Below, in pieces: positions 9,008-17,428 of a DNA stretch of 64,000 bases. Both the position numbers and the translations under genes were made by a program. This DNA comes from Phototrophicus methaneseepsis (GTDB lineage Bacteria; Chloroflexota; Anaerolineae; Aggregatilineales; Phototrophicaceae): assembly GCF_015500095.1 (NCBI RefSeq), contig NZ_CP062983.1, positions 2,542,001 through 2,606,000 on the forward strand. Reading direction: 5' to 3'. Numbering within the stretch: the stretch's first letter is position 1; every line of letters begins with the position of its first letter. The notes below the pieces were generated by a model. That model was not told the origin of the DNA. It searched no databases and was given only the letters and a program-made list of their open reading frames with translations.

Positions 9008-9216
9008 GATTCGCAAAATGGTGCACATTTTAGTGCAGCAGAAATACAGTCACCAACCTCATGGTTTTGGTGCGCATACAACACATTTGGGGGCCAGTCA
9101 CTGTAATCATACTGTAACCATAACACGCAGGACACAGTTATGCAACGTTCTACTTATAGATTTGCATAAGTAATTGATTATTATATCCTGTGTGGCTGAT
9201 AGGTCATCCTCAGATA

Positions 9217-9687
9217 TTAGCCTGTCTGCTCTGGCAAGGTCGGCGTCGGCAAGGCCTGTGTCATCACAGAAGCCGATTGGCTACTAGCAGGATTGCCACT
9301 GGCTGGCAGTTCGTATGTGCCGTTCAGGTTGTTAAAGGTCACGCTGCAATGTTCCAGACGCAGTACCAGGTTCGTATCTTGCGGAATCCGTGCGATGAAC
9401 TTAGCCTGAGCTAATGCGCCAACAACTGCCAGCCGCTTGGCAACGATATAGACGCCATAAGCATCCTGGTCTGCTTTAAAGCGCCAGCCAAACCCTGCCT
9501 GGAATTCGGTCACGAGTTCAATTTCCGGCTGTTGCCAATAATCGAACGTGATGTGTGTTGCTTGCAGGTGAAGATAGAGCGTGACAGGGGGCTGAACGGG
9601 GTAATGATAAATTTTGCGCTCCACGGCCATATCGCGCACATTGGAGGCCACATTGACGAGTTTCCATAAGTTGTCTAAGTGCTGCAT
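9217..9687 (-). CDS. Hypothetical protein
   Basis: A 156-residue protein not recognised. It has no signal peptide or membrane segment. The central part alternates hydrophobic and polar residues (IVAKRLAVVGALAQAKFIARI), suggesting a beta-rich fold, and the last 30 residues are rich in Ser, Pro and Thr and probably disordered. ATG 9687 is preferred because GAGGG lies 7 bases upstream; the alternative ATG at 9705 has its ribosome-binding site too close. It lies 71 bases downstream of the aminotransferase gene and may share its transcript. Confidence 0.6.
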   Translation of the reverse strand: MQHLDNLWKLVNVASNVRDMAVERKIYHYPVQPPVTLYLHLQATHITFDYWQQPEIELVTEFQAGFGWRFKADQDAYGVYIVAKRLAVVGALAQAKFIARIPQDTNLVLRLEHCSVTFNNLNGTYELPASGNPASSQSASVMTQALPTPTLPEQTG

Positions 9688-9758
9688 TGGCTGACCCTCG
9701 CTCATTTCCTAAGTGACAGACAGGATTATAGCGCGTCTTTATGATGATTCGCTTAGGC

Positions 9759-10589
9759 TTACAGCTCTTCCAGATGGGTATGAACCCAGCGCTGATAAGC
9801 ATCACGTAGGGCGAGTGTGTTCGGGCCCGGCTTGCCATCGCCGATGATGATGCCATCAATCTCCACGACAGGGATAATGCCCCGGCTGCTGCTGGTTAAA
9901 AAGGCTTCTGTAAAGCGGCTGATCTGCGTTTTGTGGACGGCTTTGGCATTCACATGGATAATAGCTGGGGCGACTTCCAGCACGATTTGACGTGAGATGC
10001 CCTGCAAGACGCCGCTGTTTGCTGTGCGCAGTTCGTCTTTGAAGATGGCGTAAAAGTTGGCTCCCAACCCTTCCATGATGTAGCCATTGACGTCTAGCAG
10101 GAAGGTGTCATAAATATCGGAAGGCATGGCCTCCTGTAAGGCTTTGCGGGCGTGCATCCAATGGGTGGATTTGGTCTCCGCAGATTCACGGGCGCTGTTG
10201 GGGGCTGTGATGCAGCGTACACCTTGTTCGATAAGGGCTGTGTTCGGCGGTGCAAAGGGCTCTATCGAAAGAATGAATGTCCCTGGCGATTGCGCACTGA
10301 CTGTCACACGGAATCGCACATCGCCAAAGTTAGCCTCTAAGATCATCTGGCGCAGGGCACTGCGCAAATGCTGCCGATCAAGCTGTAAGGGAATATTTGC
10401 TCGTCTGGCGGAGTCTTCCAGGCGGTCTAGGTGTGCATCTATCTTCAAGACCTGGGTTTTATTAAAGCTGTTGGCGACGGTATAAACGCCATTATCGGGC
10501 TCATATTGGGCGGCCTCTGCCAGGGAATCCGCTTCGTAATTCACAGGTTGCAAGCCGTCTGGCGTTAGGCGGCGGATGTAACATGGCAT
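9759..10589 (-). CDS. Class IV PLP-dependent aminotransferase
   Basis: A 276-residue member of the fold-type IV aminotransferases (branched-chain aminotransferase, D-amino-acid aminotransferase, aminodeoxychorismate lyase group). The likely PLP lysine is K140 in AETKSTHW, and the conserved Glu is E173 in IMEGLGANFYAI; the later TSSSRGIIPVVEID matches the family's phosphate-binding region. Its length is typical. The sequence alone does not separate ilvE-like, D-amino-acid or pabC-like function. It sits 21 bases downstream of an anchored glycosidase-like gene on the same strand. Confidence 0.85.
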   Translation of the reverse strand: MPCYIRRLTPDGLQPVNYEADSLAEAAQYEPDNGVYTVANSFNKTQVLKIDAHLDRLEDSARRANIPLQLDRQHLRSALRQMILEANFGDVRFRVTVSAQSPGTFILSIEPFAPPNTALIEQGVRCITAPNSARESAETKSTHWMHARKALQEAMPSDIYDTFLLDVNGYIMEGLGANFYAIFKDELRTANSGVLQGISRQIVLEVAPAIIHVNAKAVHKTQISRFTEAFLTSSSRGIIPVVEIDGIIIGDGKPGPNTLALRDAYQRWVHTHLEEL

Positions 10590-10610
10590 GGATTGCTCCT
10601 ATCGAGTTGG

Positions 10611-11780
10611 TTAATCGCGCGGCCAACGCTGGTCGTAAGCTTGCCATTCAGCATTGGATAGTGGATCGTCACTATAGATGGCGACACCCTGTAACTTAGC
10701 AATTTCGGAATCGGTCATCTGTGGGATGGCGTGGTTAACACCATCGAGGGCGGCGGCAATGCTTTCAATATCGCTGGCATGGGCGGGTGTCATATCGGCA
10801 TAGCTAGGGATGCTGATGAGTACCTGTGCGCCACCATCAATCAAGGTGAGTGCTTCCGTATAGGCCTGCACCTGATGCGTCACCCAGTTGATATAATCGA
10901 CAGGGTCTGTCAGGTAGCTGTTATAAGCTGTGACGATCATACGGTCTGCCTGGAGGGCGATACGCTGCTTGTACTCCGTGGACCACATCGTATCTGGGGC
11001 GATTTGCTCTGCAACGGTGATGCCTGCGTCTGAAGGTGTCAGGTCCGGTGCTGCGACGACAGCCAGGATATTATCCAGGCCAATTTCTGCCCGGATAGCC
11101 CGCAGCAGGACTGTCAGATCATCATTATCTGTGAAGACAGGTTTGACGTCCAAGAGCACGCCATCAATGCCTAACGAGCGCATAGCCCGCCCACTGAATT
11201 CTGCTACCGTCGTGTGTAGTTGCGGATCACTCAGACGGTAACCTGAGGGCGTGGTTGCGACGACTTCAATCCAGCCATAAAGATCGGCTTCTGGATAAGC
11301 CGCATCCAATTGTTCAATAAATGCATTCACATTTGGCTCGACTTCGCTATAGCGATCTCTCAGGCCGGGTTCTCCGGCCCATGTGCCATCTGTCTTTAGC
11401 GAACTGAGATAGATGTAAAGCTGGTCAATTCTGTGCTCTTTTAAGCGATTGACCAGATCATTGATCGATGCTTCGTCCTGCGGTTGGTAGGTCCAGGCCC
11501 GCGTGAGCCAATAGGCATTACCCAGTGCAGAATCATCTTCTGGCTTGAGGACGCCCAATGCAGCAATCACCAGCAAGACCACGCCAACAGCGGGTATCAA
11601 GAGCAGCAATCTGTTCCGAGGGACGCTCCCAAGGGCGCTGATGCGCTCGGTGATCTGTGTACCCACTTTTGTAATGGTCCCCGTCTGGGGCGGTTTTGTT
11701 TGGTCGACTGTGCTGAGTCGTCGGTTGACAGCATGCTGGCGAGCACGCCGCTTTTCTATCCGTTCACGTGCTTTGGACAT
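10611..11780 (-). CDS. Membrane-anchored GH18-like TIM-barrel protein
   Basis: About 389 residues. A basic N-terminus (MSKARERIEKRRARQ) precedes a single membrane segment near residues 57-78 (LLLLIPAVGVVLLVIAALGVL), so the large C-terminal domain is extracytoplasmic. That domain contains LYIYLSSL, DLYGWIEVV and SLGIDGVLLDVKP, an order of strands resembling GH18-like glycosidases, where GIDGVLLD would be the catalytic strand; the canonical DxxDxDxE motif is not present, so activity is uncertain. ATG 11780 was chosen over 11819 because it starts the basic, alanine/arginine-rich segment shared with the protein at 1-1145. Confidence 0.6.
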   Translation of the reverse strand: MSKARERIEKRRARQHAVNRRLSTVDQTKPPQTGTITKVGTQITERISALGSVPRNRLLLLIPAVGVVLLVIAALGVLKPEDDSALGNAYWLTRAWTYQPQDEASINDLVNRLKEHRIDQLYIYLSSLKTDGTWAGEPGLRDRYSEVEPNVNAFIEQLDAAYPEADLYGWIEVVATTPSGYRLSDPQLHTTVAEFSGRAMRSLGIDGVLLDVKPVFTDNDDLTVLLRAIRAEIGLDNILAVVAAPDLTPSDAGITVAEQIAPDTMWSTEYKQRIALQADRMIVTAYNSYLTDPVDYINWVTHQVQAYTEALTLIDGGAQVLISIPSYADMTPAHASDIESIAAALDGVNHAIPQMTDSEIAKLQGVAIYSDDPLSNAEWQAYDQRWPRD

Positions 11781-11868
11781 GGCCTTACCCGTGTTGTCAA
11801 ATCGGTTTGTTTCTTGCAATACGTCTATTATAGGCTGTGCGTTGTTGCGATGCGAGGGACGTAGGGGA

Positions 11869-12318
11869 TCAGGTGGGTGCGGCGATGATATTCAGGCGTT
11901 CCAGCACATGGGGGCCTAAAACCAGTATGCCGACCAGGATAGATGCAATGACCCCCAGTAAGACCGCTGCTGAGGCGACATCTTTACCCACCTGTGCCAG
12001 AGGGTGGAAATCTGGCGAGGCAAGGTCCACGGCAGCTTCAATGCCTGCATTGAGGAATTCCGTCAGCCAGACGATGGTGATGGCAAGGATGATAATCGCC
12101 AGTTCAAGGCGGTCAATTTGCAGCCATAAGCTGAGTGCCATGACCACGATAGAAGCAATCGTCATGATGCGCGTGTTCTTCTGGCGGCGCAGCATATAAA
12201 TCCAGCCTGCCAGGGAATAGCCTAAACTTCGAAAGCGATTCGGGCTGATCTGGGCGGCGTAATCATTCGGGTCGATGCGAGATGTGCCCATGAGCGTATC
12301 CATCAAGCGTCTAAACAT
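11869..12318 (-). CDS. dgkA: Diacylglycerol kinase / undecaprenol kinase family
   Basis: A 149-residue protein of the prokaryotic DgkA family, a small membrane kinase phosphorylating diacylglycerol or undecaprenol in lipid recycling. The signature TEFLNAGIEAAVDL (86-99) includes the conserved catalytic and metal-binding glutamates E87 and E94. Three hydrophobic helices follow the family pattern (about 52-66, 70-88, 112-135). The ATG at 12318 overlaps the end of ybeY by 8 bases and has GAGGAAG upstream. The ybeY-dgkA adjacency supports the call, as in many Gram-positive bacteria. The N-terminal 25 residues are longer than usual. Confidence 0.88.
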   Translation of the reverse strand: MFRRLMDTLMGTSRIDPNDYAAQISPNRFRSLGYSLAGWIYMLRRQKNTRIMTIASIVVMALSLWLQIDRLELAIIILAITIVWLTEFLNAGIEAAVDLASPDFHPLAQVGKDVASAAVLLGVIASILVGILVLGPHVLERLNIIAAPT

Positions 12319-12814
12319 GATGATCTTCCTCAAGGGTCGGCACAATACGCGTATCAATGCCAAGGGTATTCAATGCTTTTTCCTGGGCGTCCCACATGAT
12401 TGCGCGGTTTTCCAGCGTATCGTGATCATAGCCGAGTAGGTGCAGGGTGCCATGGACGACCAGCAGCATGAAGCTCTCGCGGACGGGATGCTTAAGGCGT
12501 ACAGCTTGTTGTGAGGCATACGGGTAAGCGATCACGAGGTCACCTAAGTAGCGCCCTTCGTCATCAGCAAGTTCAGGCGGTAGCTGCTCCGCAGAAAAGG
12601 AGAGCACATCTGTCGGCGCGTCTATATCCCGATACTGTAGGTTTAGCTCCTGGACAGCTTCATTGGTCGTGATGACAATGCTCAGACCTGCGTCGAGAGC
12701 ATCATGCATATCCAGTACGGTGGTGACAGCCTCTCTCAGACTATCTTCATCGACAGGGTAGCCTTCTTCATTTTGGAACATAACTTCAGGCGATGCGTTT
12801 GGGGTGCTGCTCAT
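12311..12814 (-). CDS. ybeY: Endoribonuclease YbeY (rRNA maturation factor)
   Basis: A 167-residue YbeY, a zinc-dependent single-strand endoribonuclease involved in 16S rRNA 3'-end processing and ribosome quality control. The zinc motif is HGTLHLLGYDH with H121, H125 and H131. Upstream TDVLSFS is also characteristic. The start codon overlaps the stop of the upstream 7TM-HD gene as ATGA, and the end overlaps dgkA by 8 bases, so the three genes form a translationally coupled operon. Confidence 0.95.
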   Translation of the reverse strand: MSSTPNASPEVMFQNEEGYPVDEDSLREAVTTVLDMHDALDAGLSIVITTNEAVQELNLQYRDIDAPTDVLSFSAEQLPPELADDEGRYLGDLVIAYPYASQQAVRLKHPVRESFMLLVVHGTLHLLGYDHDTLENRAIMWDAQEKALNTLGIDTRIVPTLEEDHHV

Positions 12815-15444
12815 GCCTCATCCGTTTCAGGCGCGTGATCTTCTTCCGATGCATTTTCATCTGCATTTTCGGTTTTGTTTTGTGCTTTAGCTTCGGTGTC
12901 AATATCGTCTGCAACATCGTCCTGGGCGTTTGCACTGCCATGAATGTTTGCATTGACGTTTGTATCAGCCTCCGAGTCAACATCCGATGATTTATCGGAT
13001 GCGTTGGGCCGGGCTGTTTCTTCTTCGTTGATTTCCACACGTTTGAGGTTTTGTGTGGTTTTGCGCTCATTGAGCGAGGGCAGGCGCGGTACCTCGGTCA
13101 TGGGTGCTTCTTCGAGCGCTTCAGTTTCTTCTGGCTCTGCTGTGTAGCGCTCTTCTACCACTGGCGATTTGGCGACAGGCATTTCCTTGGCTTTTGGCGC
13201 TGTGGGTGCTGCTGTGCCATTTTTCGGCTGTGGTTCCTCTGGCTGCTCCGGCGTATGGGCACGCGGCAGGATGATTGTCTCTTTGGCCTTGGGTTTAGGT
13301 TTATTCTGAGCAGGCTGCTGCTGGATTGCTTCCCGGTAGTTGATACGCGGATGAAACATGCTTTGCAGGATGTTCAGAAAAATCGTCTCAATGGTATAGA
13401 GATCGTTTAGCGTCAGCCCAGATTCATCCAATTGGCCCGTTTCGCGCTTGTCGTTGAAGATGGCTTTCACGATCTGGCTAATCTGGCCTTTGCTTTCCGG
13501 CTTGGCACTGCGCACAGCCGCTTCGCAGCTATCCGCCAGCATGAGAATGCCCGTTTCTTTGCTCTGCGGGCGTGGACCAGGATAGCGGAAATCGCTTTTA
13601 TCAAGCTGGCTTTCGTCACCATTGACCTGTTGTAAAGCACGTTGATAGAAGACATAGACCATCGTTGTCCCGTGATGCTCGCGGATGAAATCGCGCATAC
13701 GCTGTGGCAAGCGGTTCTGGCGCGCCATCTCGTCGCCCTCGATGACGTGATTGATGATAATATCTGCACTACGAGCCGGGTCATTCAGGGTATCGTGCGG
13801 GTTGCCGATATGCTCCTGCTGGTTCTCCGTGAAGTACAACGGATTGCTCATCTTGCCGATGTCATGATAGAGCGCAGAAACATGGGTTAGCTGCGAATCC
13901 GCACCAATCGCGCTGGCGGCTTGTTCCGCCAAATTGGCGACCTGCAATGAATGCTGGTATGTGCCAGGTGCTTCGCGCATCAGGCGTTGGAGCAAGGGCT
14001 TATTCGGCTGGCTGAGTTCCATCAGGCGGAGTGCCGTCGGCAAATTAAAGAGCGTCGTCAAGACGTACATGACGGCAATCGCCGCAGCAGGTACCAGCAG
14101 CATCCCACTTAAGAATGTAATCGCGATGTTGCCGATGATCTGGCCATTAGCGTTTGTCTGGGAAGAAGTCGCCAGGGCGAAAAGCGAGATCGTCGCGGCG
14201 TTGACGAGACCTACCAGGAAGCCAGAGATGAAAAACGCATTCAAACGGCCTGGATTGCGTAGGGCCAGGGCGCCAGTCAGGCTGCCGGCTGTGACCAGTG
14301 TGGCAACTTCAAGGGAGCTGTTGTGGGCGACGCCCGTTAATAAGCCCAACGCTAAACTGGCGACAATGGCAACATGGACATCCGCAATAGCAACGTAAAT
14401 CAGTGCCAGGGCCGCAACCGGGAAAAGATACATATTGCCATCAATGCCCAGGAAGCGCGTCGCTAACAGCATCAACAAGAATACGCCCAACTGGATGGCA
14501 ATCTGGCCGGGGCTGTTGTTGACGATCTGGGGCGTCAGGCGCGAGAAGTAGAGATTGGCAATGACCATGACAATGATCGTTGCCAGCATGGCCCGGAACA
14601 GGTCCATAGCGCGGCGGTCATCGGTGCGTAAGAGGCCCAATTTCTCCAGCGCTTCATAATCAGAAGCGGAGATCGTGCTGCCTGCTTCGACAATGCGTTC
14701 CCCTGTGACGAAGCTGCGTGGCACTGGCGAAACAGACGCCGCTGCTGCGTCACGCGCATCCTCTGTAGCTTCTAAGTTGATGAGACGGTTGGCGATCACA
14801 AGGTCTTCGATGATGGCGACGATGACGCGACGCTCATTGGCATTAAAGCGCACAGCGACTTGTGTCGGGAGTTGCTCTCTTACAGCGGCGACTTCGCTCT
14901 CACGGACGGACCGCATGACGCGTGGCAGGACCGTAAGCACTTCATTTTCAATATCGGCCCACGTTTCTTCGTCGAAGCGTAATATTTCTTCGCTGACGCC
15001 ACTATCCAGGTCTAAGGCCTGGATGGCGTTAATATCCTCGATTTTTTGCTCGGTCGTGTCATACGTTGCGCGGCGAACATCACGCATGTACGTCAGGATT
15101 TCGCTGGCGAGTTCCGTCTGCTGCTGGACGCGTTCCGGGTCCGGCGGGGAGAGAACAGGCTCGACATTATCCCGTGCACGCTGACGCTCGGCATCGGTGA
15201 GGATATCGCTGGTAAAGGTGCTGTTATTGGGGGCGACGATATCGCGCGGGGCAACAGCGCCGACTCGCAAAGAGGAGACGCCGCTGATGCCCGGTACAAT
15301 GCTATCTGCCGCGATGATGAAGGACGTACTGAGCCAGAATGTCAAGCCCGCCAGCGCGATTAAAACGCGCCGGAGATTCAGGGCTGTACGCTCTGGTGAG
15401 AAGTTGTAGCGGTCCTCTAAAAAAGCGGCCAGACGTGCGATCAT
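12811..15444 (-). CDS. pgpH: 7TM-HD family cyclic-di-AMP phosphodiesterase-like protein with acidic tail
   Basis: An 877-residue 7TMR-HD protein. A first membrane segment (about 26-46) is followed by a large extracytoplasmic sensor region (about 50-282), a cluster of membrane helices (about 283-465), and a cytoplasmic HD hydrolase domain with TYQHSLQVANLA (H498) and ALYHDIGKM (H527, D528). Characterised PgpH proteins hydrolyse c-di-AMP to pApA. The operon with ybeY and dgkA is the conserved one. Unusually, residues about 700-877 form a long low-complexity tail rich in Pro, Glu, Ala and Asp that typical PgpH proteins lack. Function in this organism is inferred from the family. Confidence 0.9.
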   Translation of the reverse strand: MIARLAAFLEDRYNFSPERTALNLRRVLIALAGLTFWLSTSFIIAADSIVPGISGVSSLRVGAVAPRDIVAPNNSTFTSDILTDAERQRARDNVEPVLSPPDPERVQQQTELASEILTYMRDVRRATYDTTEQKIEDINAIQALDLDSGVSEEILRFDEETWADIENEVLTVLPRVMRSVRESEVAAVREQLPTQVAVRFNANERRVIVAIIEDLVIANRLINLEATEDARDAAAASVSPVPRSFVTGERIVEAGSTISASDYEALEKLGLLRTDDRRAMDLFRAMLATIIVMVIANLYFSRLTPQIVNNSPGQIAIQLGVFLLMLLATRFLGIDGNMYLFPVAALALIYVAIADVHVAIVASLALGLLTGVAHNSSLEVATLVTAGSLTGALALRNPGRLNAFFISGFLVGLVNAATISLFALATSSQTNANGQIIGNIAITFLSGMLLVPAAAIAVMYVLTTLFNLPTALRLMELSQPNKPLLQRLMREAPGTYQHSLQVANLAEQAASAIGADSQLTHVSALYHDIGKMSNPLYFTENQQEHIGNPHDTLNDPARSADIIINHVIEGDEMARQNRLPQRMRDFIREHHGTTMVYVFYQRALQQVNGDESQLDKSDFRYPGPRPQSKETGILMLADSCEAAVRSAKPESKGQISQIVKAIFNDKRETGQLDESGLTLNDLYTIETIFLNILQSMFHPRINYREAIQQQPAQNKPKPKAKETIILPRAHTPEQPEEPQPKNGTAAPTAPKAKEMPVAKSPVVEERYTAEPEETEALEEAPMTEVPRLPSLNERKTTQNLKRVEINEEETARPNASDKSSDVDSEADTNVNANIHGSANAQDDVADDIDTEAKAQNKTENADENASEEDHAPETDEA

Positions 15445-15459
15445 GATTATGCCTAACGG

Positions 15460-15912
15460 CTATTGACTCAAAAGCTCACGGACGACGGTGCTCACCATTT
15501 TACCATCGGCGCGGCCTTTTGTTTTGGGTGACATGATGCCCATTACTTTACCCATTTCTTTGGGAGAACTAGCACCTGTTTCAGCGATGGCTTCTTTCGC
15601 CATCACTTCGATTTCTTCGCGCGTCATCTGCTTGGGCAAAAAGTCCATGATGACTTCTAGCTCGAATGCTTCTGCAGCAGCTTGTTCTTCCCGGCCTGCG
15701 CTTTGCAATTCTTCGATGCTTTCGCGGCGTTTTTTGGCTTCTTTTTGCAGCACATCCGTGACTTCTTCGTCGCTCAGTTCGTGCTGTTCATCGACTTCAA
15801 CCTGTTTGATAGCGCTCTGTAGCAGGCGGATCACATTGCGACGTTCCGTCTCTTTGTTGCGCATGGCCTCTTTTAAGGCGACAGTGAGTTGTTCTTTGGC
15901 GTTTTCTGCCAT
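15460..15912 (-). CDS. yqeY: GatB/YqeY domain protein
   Basis: A 150-residue protein entirely made of the GatB/YqeY domain, related to the tRNA-binding tail of the amidotransferase subunit GatB. Diagnostic segments are VIRLLQSAIKQVEVD, MDFLPKQMTREEIE and MGKVMGIMSPKTKGRADGK. Its role is not settled; binding to tRNA or an aminoacyl-tRNA enzyme is inferred from homology. AGAGGAAAC precedes ATG 15912. It lies 15 bases upstream of the 7TM-HD gene on the same strand, in the order seen in Bacillus. Confidence 0.92.
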   Translation of the reverse strand: MAENAKEQLTVALKEAMRNKETERRNVIRLLQSAIKQVEVDEQHELSDEEVTDVLQKEAKKRRESIEELQSAGREEQAAAEAFELEVIMDFLPKQMTREEIEVMAKEAIAETGASSPKEMGKVMGIMSPKTKGRADGKMVSTVVRELLSQ

Positions 15913-15994
15913 TTGGATGTTTCCTCTGTTTTTATAGCAATGGTTATAGCAATTGATGTGACGTGTTTATCAGGGTATCCCTATTCAATGCTGC

Positions 15995-17281
15995 TTATTC
16001 TATCACAGGTGTGGCATTTACCATGCCGTTTTCATAGGTGCCCAGGATGGCAGGCGTGATGTGATTGGTCAATGGTCGCGGATAGATGGCCTGTACACGA
16101 ATGTAATTATCGGTGTAGCCCGTGTTGATAAAGCCTGTGTCGTTGGCCCCTGTGACTTGCTCCCATAGAATCGGGCGGCTCTGATGTGCGAATTGCTGTG
16201 CAAATGTGGCTTCCGCCGATTGAGCGTGATCGCGCAGGGCTTCGCTGCGAGCTTTCTTCTTTGCTTTGGAGACGTGGTTCTTCATACGGGCGGCTGGCGT
16301 GCCCGGGCGGACGCTGTAGCGGAACACATGCAGCCCTGCAAAGGCCATCTCGTGGATGAAGGCTTCGCTCACTGCGAATTCTTCGTCTGTTTCCCCAGGG
16401 AAGCCGACAATAACATCCGACGTGATGCGCACATCCGGAATTTTATCCCGCGCTTCTTGCACGATAGCGCGGAAAGCCGCTTGATTGGTATGACGTCGCA
16501 TACGTTTTAGCGTCGCGTCGCAGCCGCTTTGCAAGGGCAGGTGCAGATGGGGGCATAGTCGGCTATCTTGCCACAGGTCAAAGAAGCCCGTGCTCAGGTC
16601 CCATGGTTCCAGCGAAGAAAGGCGCACACGCGGGACATCTGTTTCTGCTAGAATGCGTTCGACCAGATGCATCAGACCATCCTGGTCGCCTTGATCGTAA
16701 CCGTAGCTGCCCAGGTGCACGCCCGTCAGCACGATTTCTTGGTAGCCTGAGGCGTACAAAGCGTTGATTTCTGCCAGGACACCATCCGCATCGCGAGAGC
16801 GGCCCGCGCCGCGTGCCACGGTCGTCACACAGAAGGTGCAGGCATTATCACAGCCATCCTGTACTTTGACGAAGGCGCGGGTGTGGTGGCTGGCACCGGG
16901 TCGTGTTTCATCGAGTTCCAGCGGTTCACGATCATAATTGGGGATGGGCTGGCCCGTAATCATGGGGACGATGCCCATCTTGGCTTCATTATCCACAACA
17001 TGCGCCACGCCTGGGAGTACGGCGATCTGGTCCGGCGCGATCTGGGCATGGCAGCCTGTGACGGTAATCTCGGCATTCGGGTTGGTCCGGTTGATGCCGC
17101 GGATCATCTGGCGGCCAGCCCGGACAGCTTCCGCAGTGACGGCGCAGGTATTCACAATGACCTGGTCCGCTTCATCCGGCGATTCGACAATTTCGTGGCC
17201 TTGCTGTTGTAGCTGCCGCGCCATCGTGTCGATTTCGCTCTGGTTCAGGCGGCAGCCTAACATTCTGAGGTGTACTTTCAT
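15995..17281 (-). CDS. mtaB: tRNA t6A37 methylthiotransferase MtaB
   Basis: A 428-residue radical-SAM methylthiotransferase that converts t6A at tRNA position 37 to ms2t6A. The N-terminal UPF0004 domain carries the auxiliary-cluster cysteines C10, C46 and C77. The radical-SAM cluster motif is CDNACTFC (C144, C148, C151), and a TRAM-like C-terminal part follows. MLGCRLNQSE at the N-terminus distinguishes MtaB from MiaB and RimO. It starts the minus-strand series mtaB-yqeY-pgpH-ybeY-dgkA. Length is normal. Confidence 0.93.
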   Translation of the reverse strand: MKVHLRMLGCRLNQSEIDTMARQLQQQGHEIVESPDEADQVIVNTCAVTAEAVRAGRQMIRGINRTNPNAEITVTGCHAQIAPDQIAVLPGVAHVVDNEAKMGIVPMITGQPIPNYDREPLELDETRPGASHHTRAFVKVQDGCDNACTFCVTTVARGAGRSRDADGVLAEINALYASGYQEIVLTGVHLGSYGYDQGDQDGLMHLVERILAETDVPRVRLSSLEPWDLSTGFFDLWQDSRLCPHLHLPLQSGCDATLKRMRRHTNQAAFRAIVQEARDKIPDVRITSDVIVGFPGETDEEFAVSEAFIHEMAFAGLHVFRYSVRPGTPAARMKNHVSKAKKKARSEALRDHAQSAEATFAQQFAHQSRPILWEQVTGANDTGFINTGYTDNYIRVQAIYPRPLTNHITPAILGTYENGMVNATPVIE

Positions 17282-17428
17282 GGCTCAGCGATCACTTACA
17301 TATATATGACAACAACGGATAGCAAATGCTCTATAACAGATGCATTATGGCGGACGTTTTATACTTTTATACCAAAGATTTTAAACGAAAGATTTAAACC
17401 AAAGGTTCGGCACTCGGTGATCGTACCA

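Larger units (their letters stand above)
8813..9216. other. Intergenic region with structured leader or small-RNA candidate
   Basis: These 404 bases hold no credible gene. On the minus strand, between about 9120 and the terminator at 9007, several further stems can be drawn, including CACC-aa-AACC-atga-GGTT-GGTG and TGCAC-taaaa-TGTGCA-like pairings. The left part contains the sseA ribosome-binding site and its two inverted repeats. Confidence 0.4.

Noticed and set aside
8813-9120. SAM or other known riboswitch upstream of the sulfurtransferase gene
   Set aside because: No conserved SAM-I, SAM-II, cobalamin or TPP core was found; only generic hairpins.
8929-9135. Minus-strand 68-codon open frame in the sseA upstream region
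   Set aside because: It reads straight through a strong terminator and resembles no protein; the region looks like structured RNA instead.
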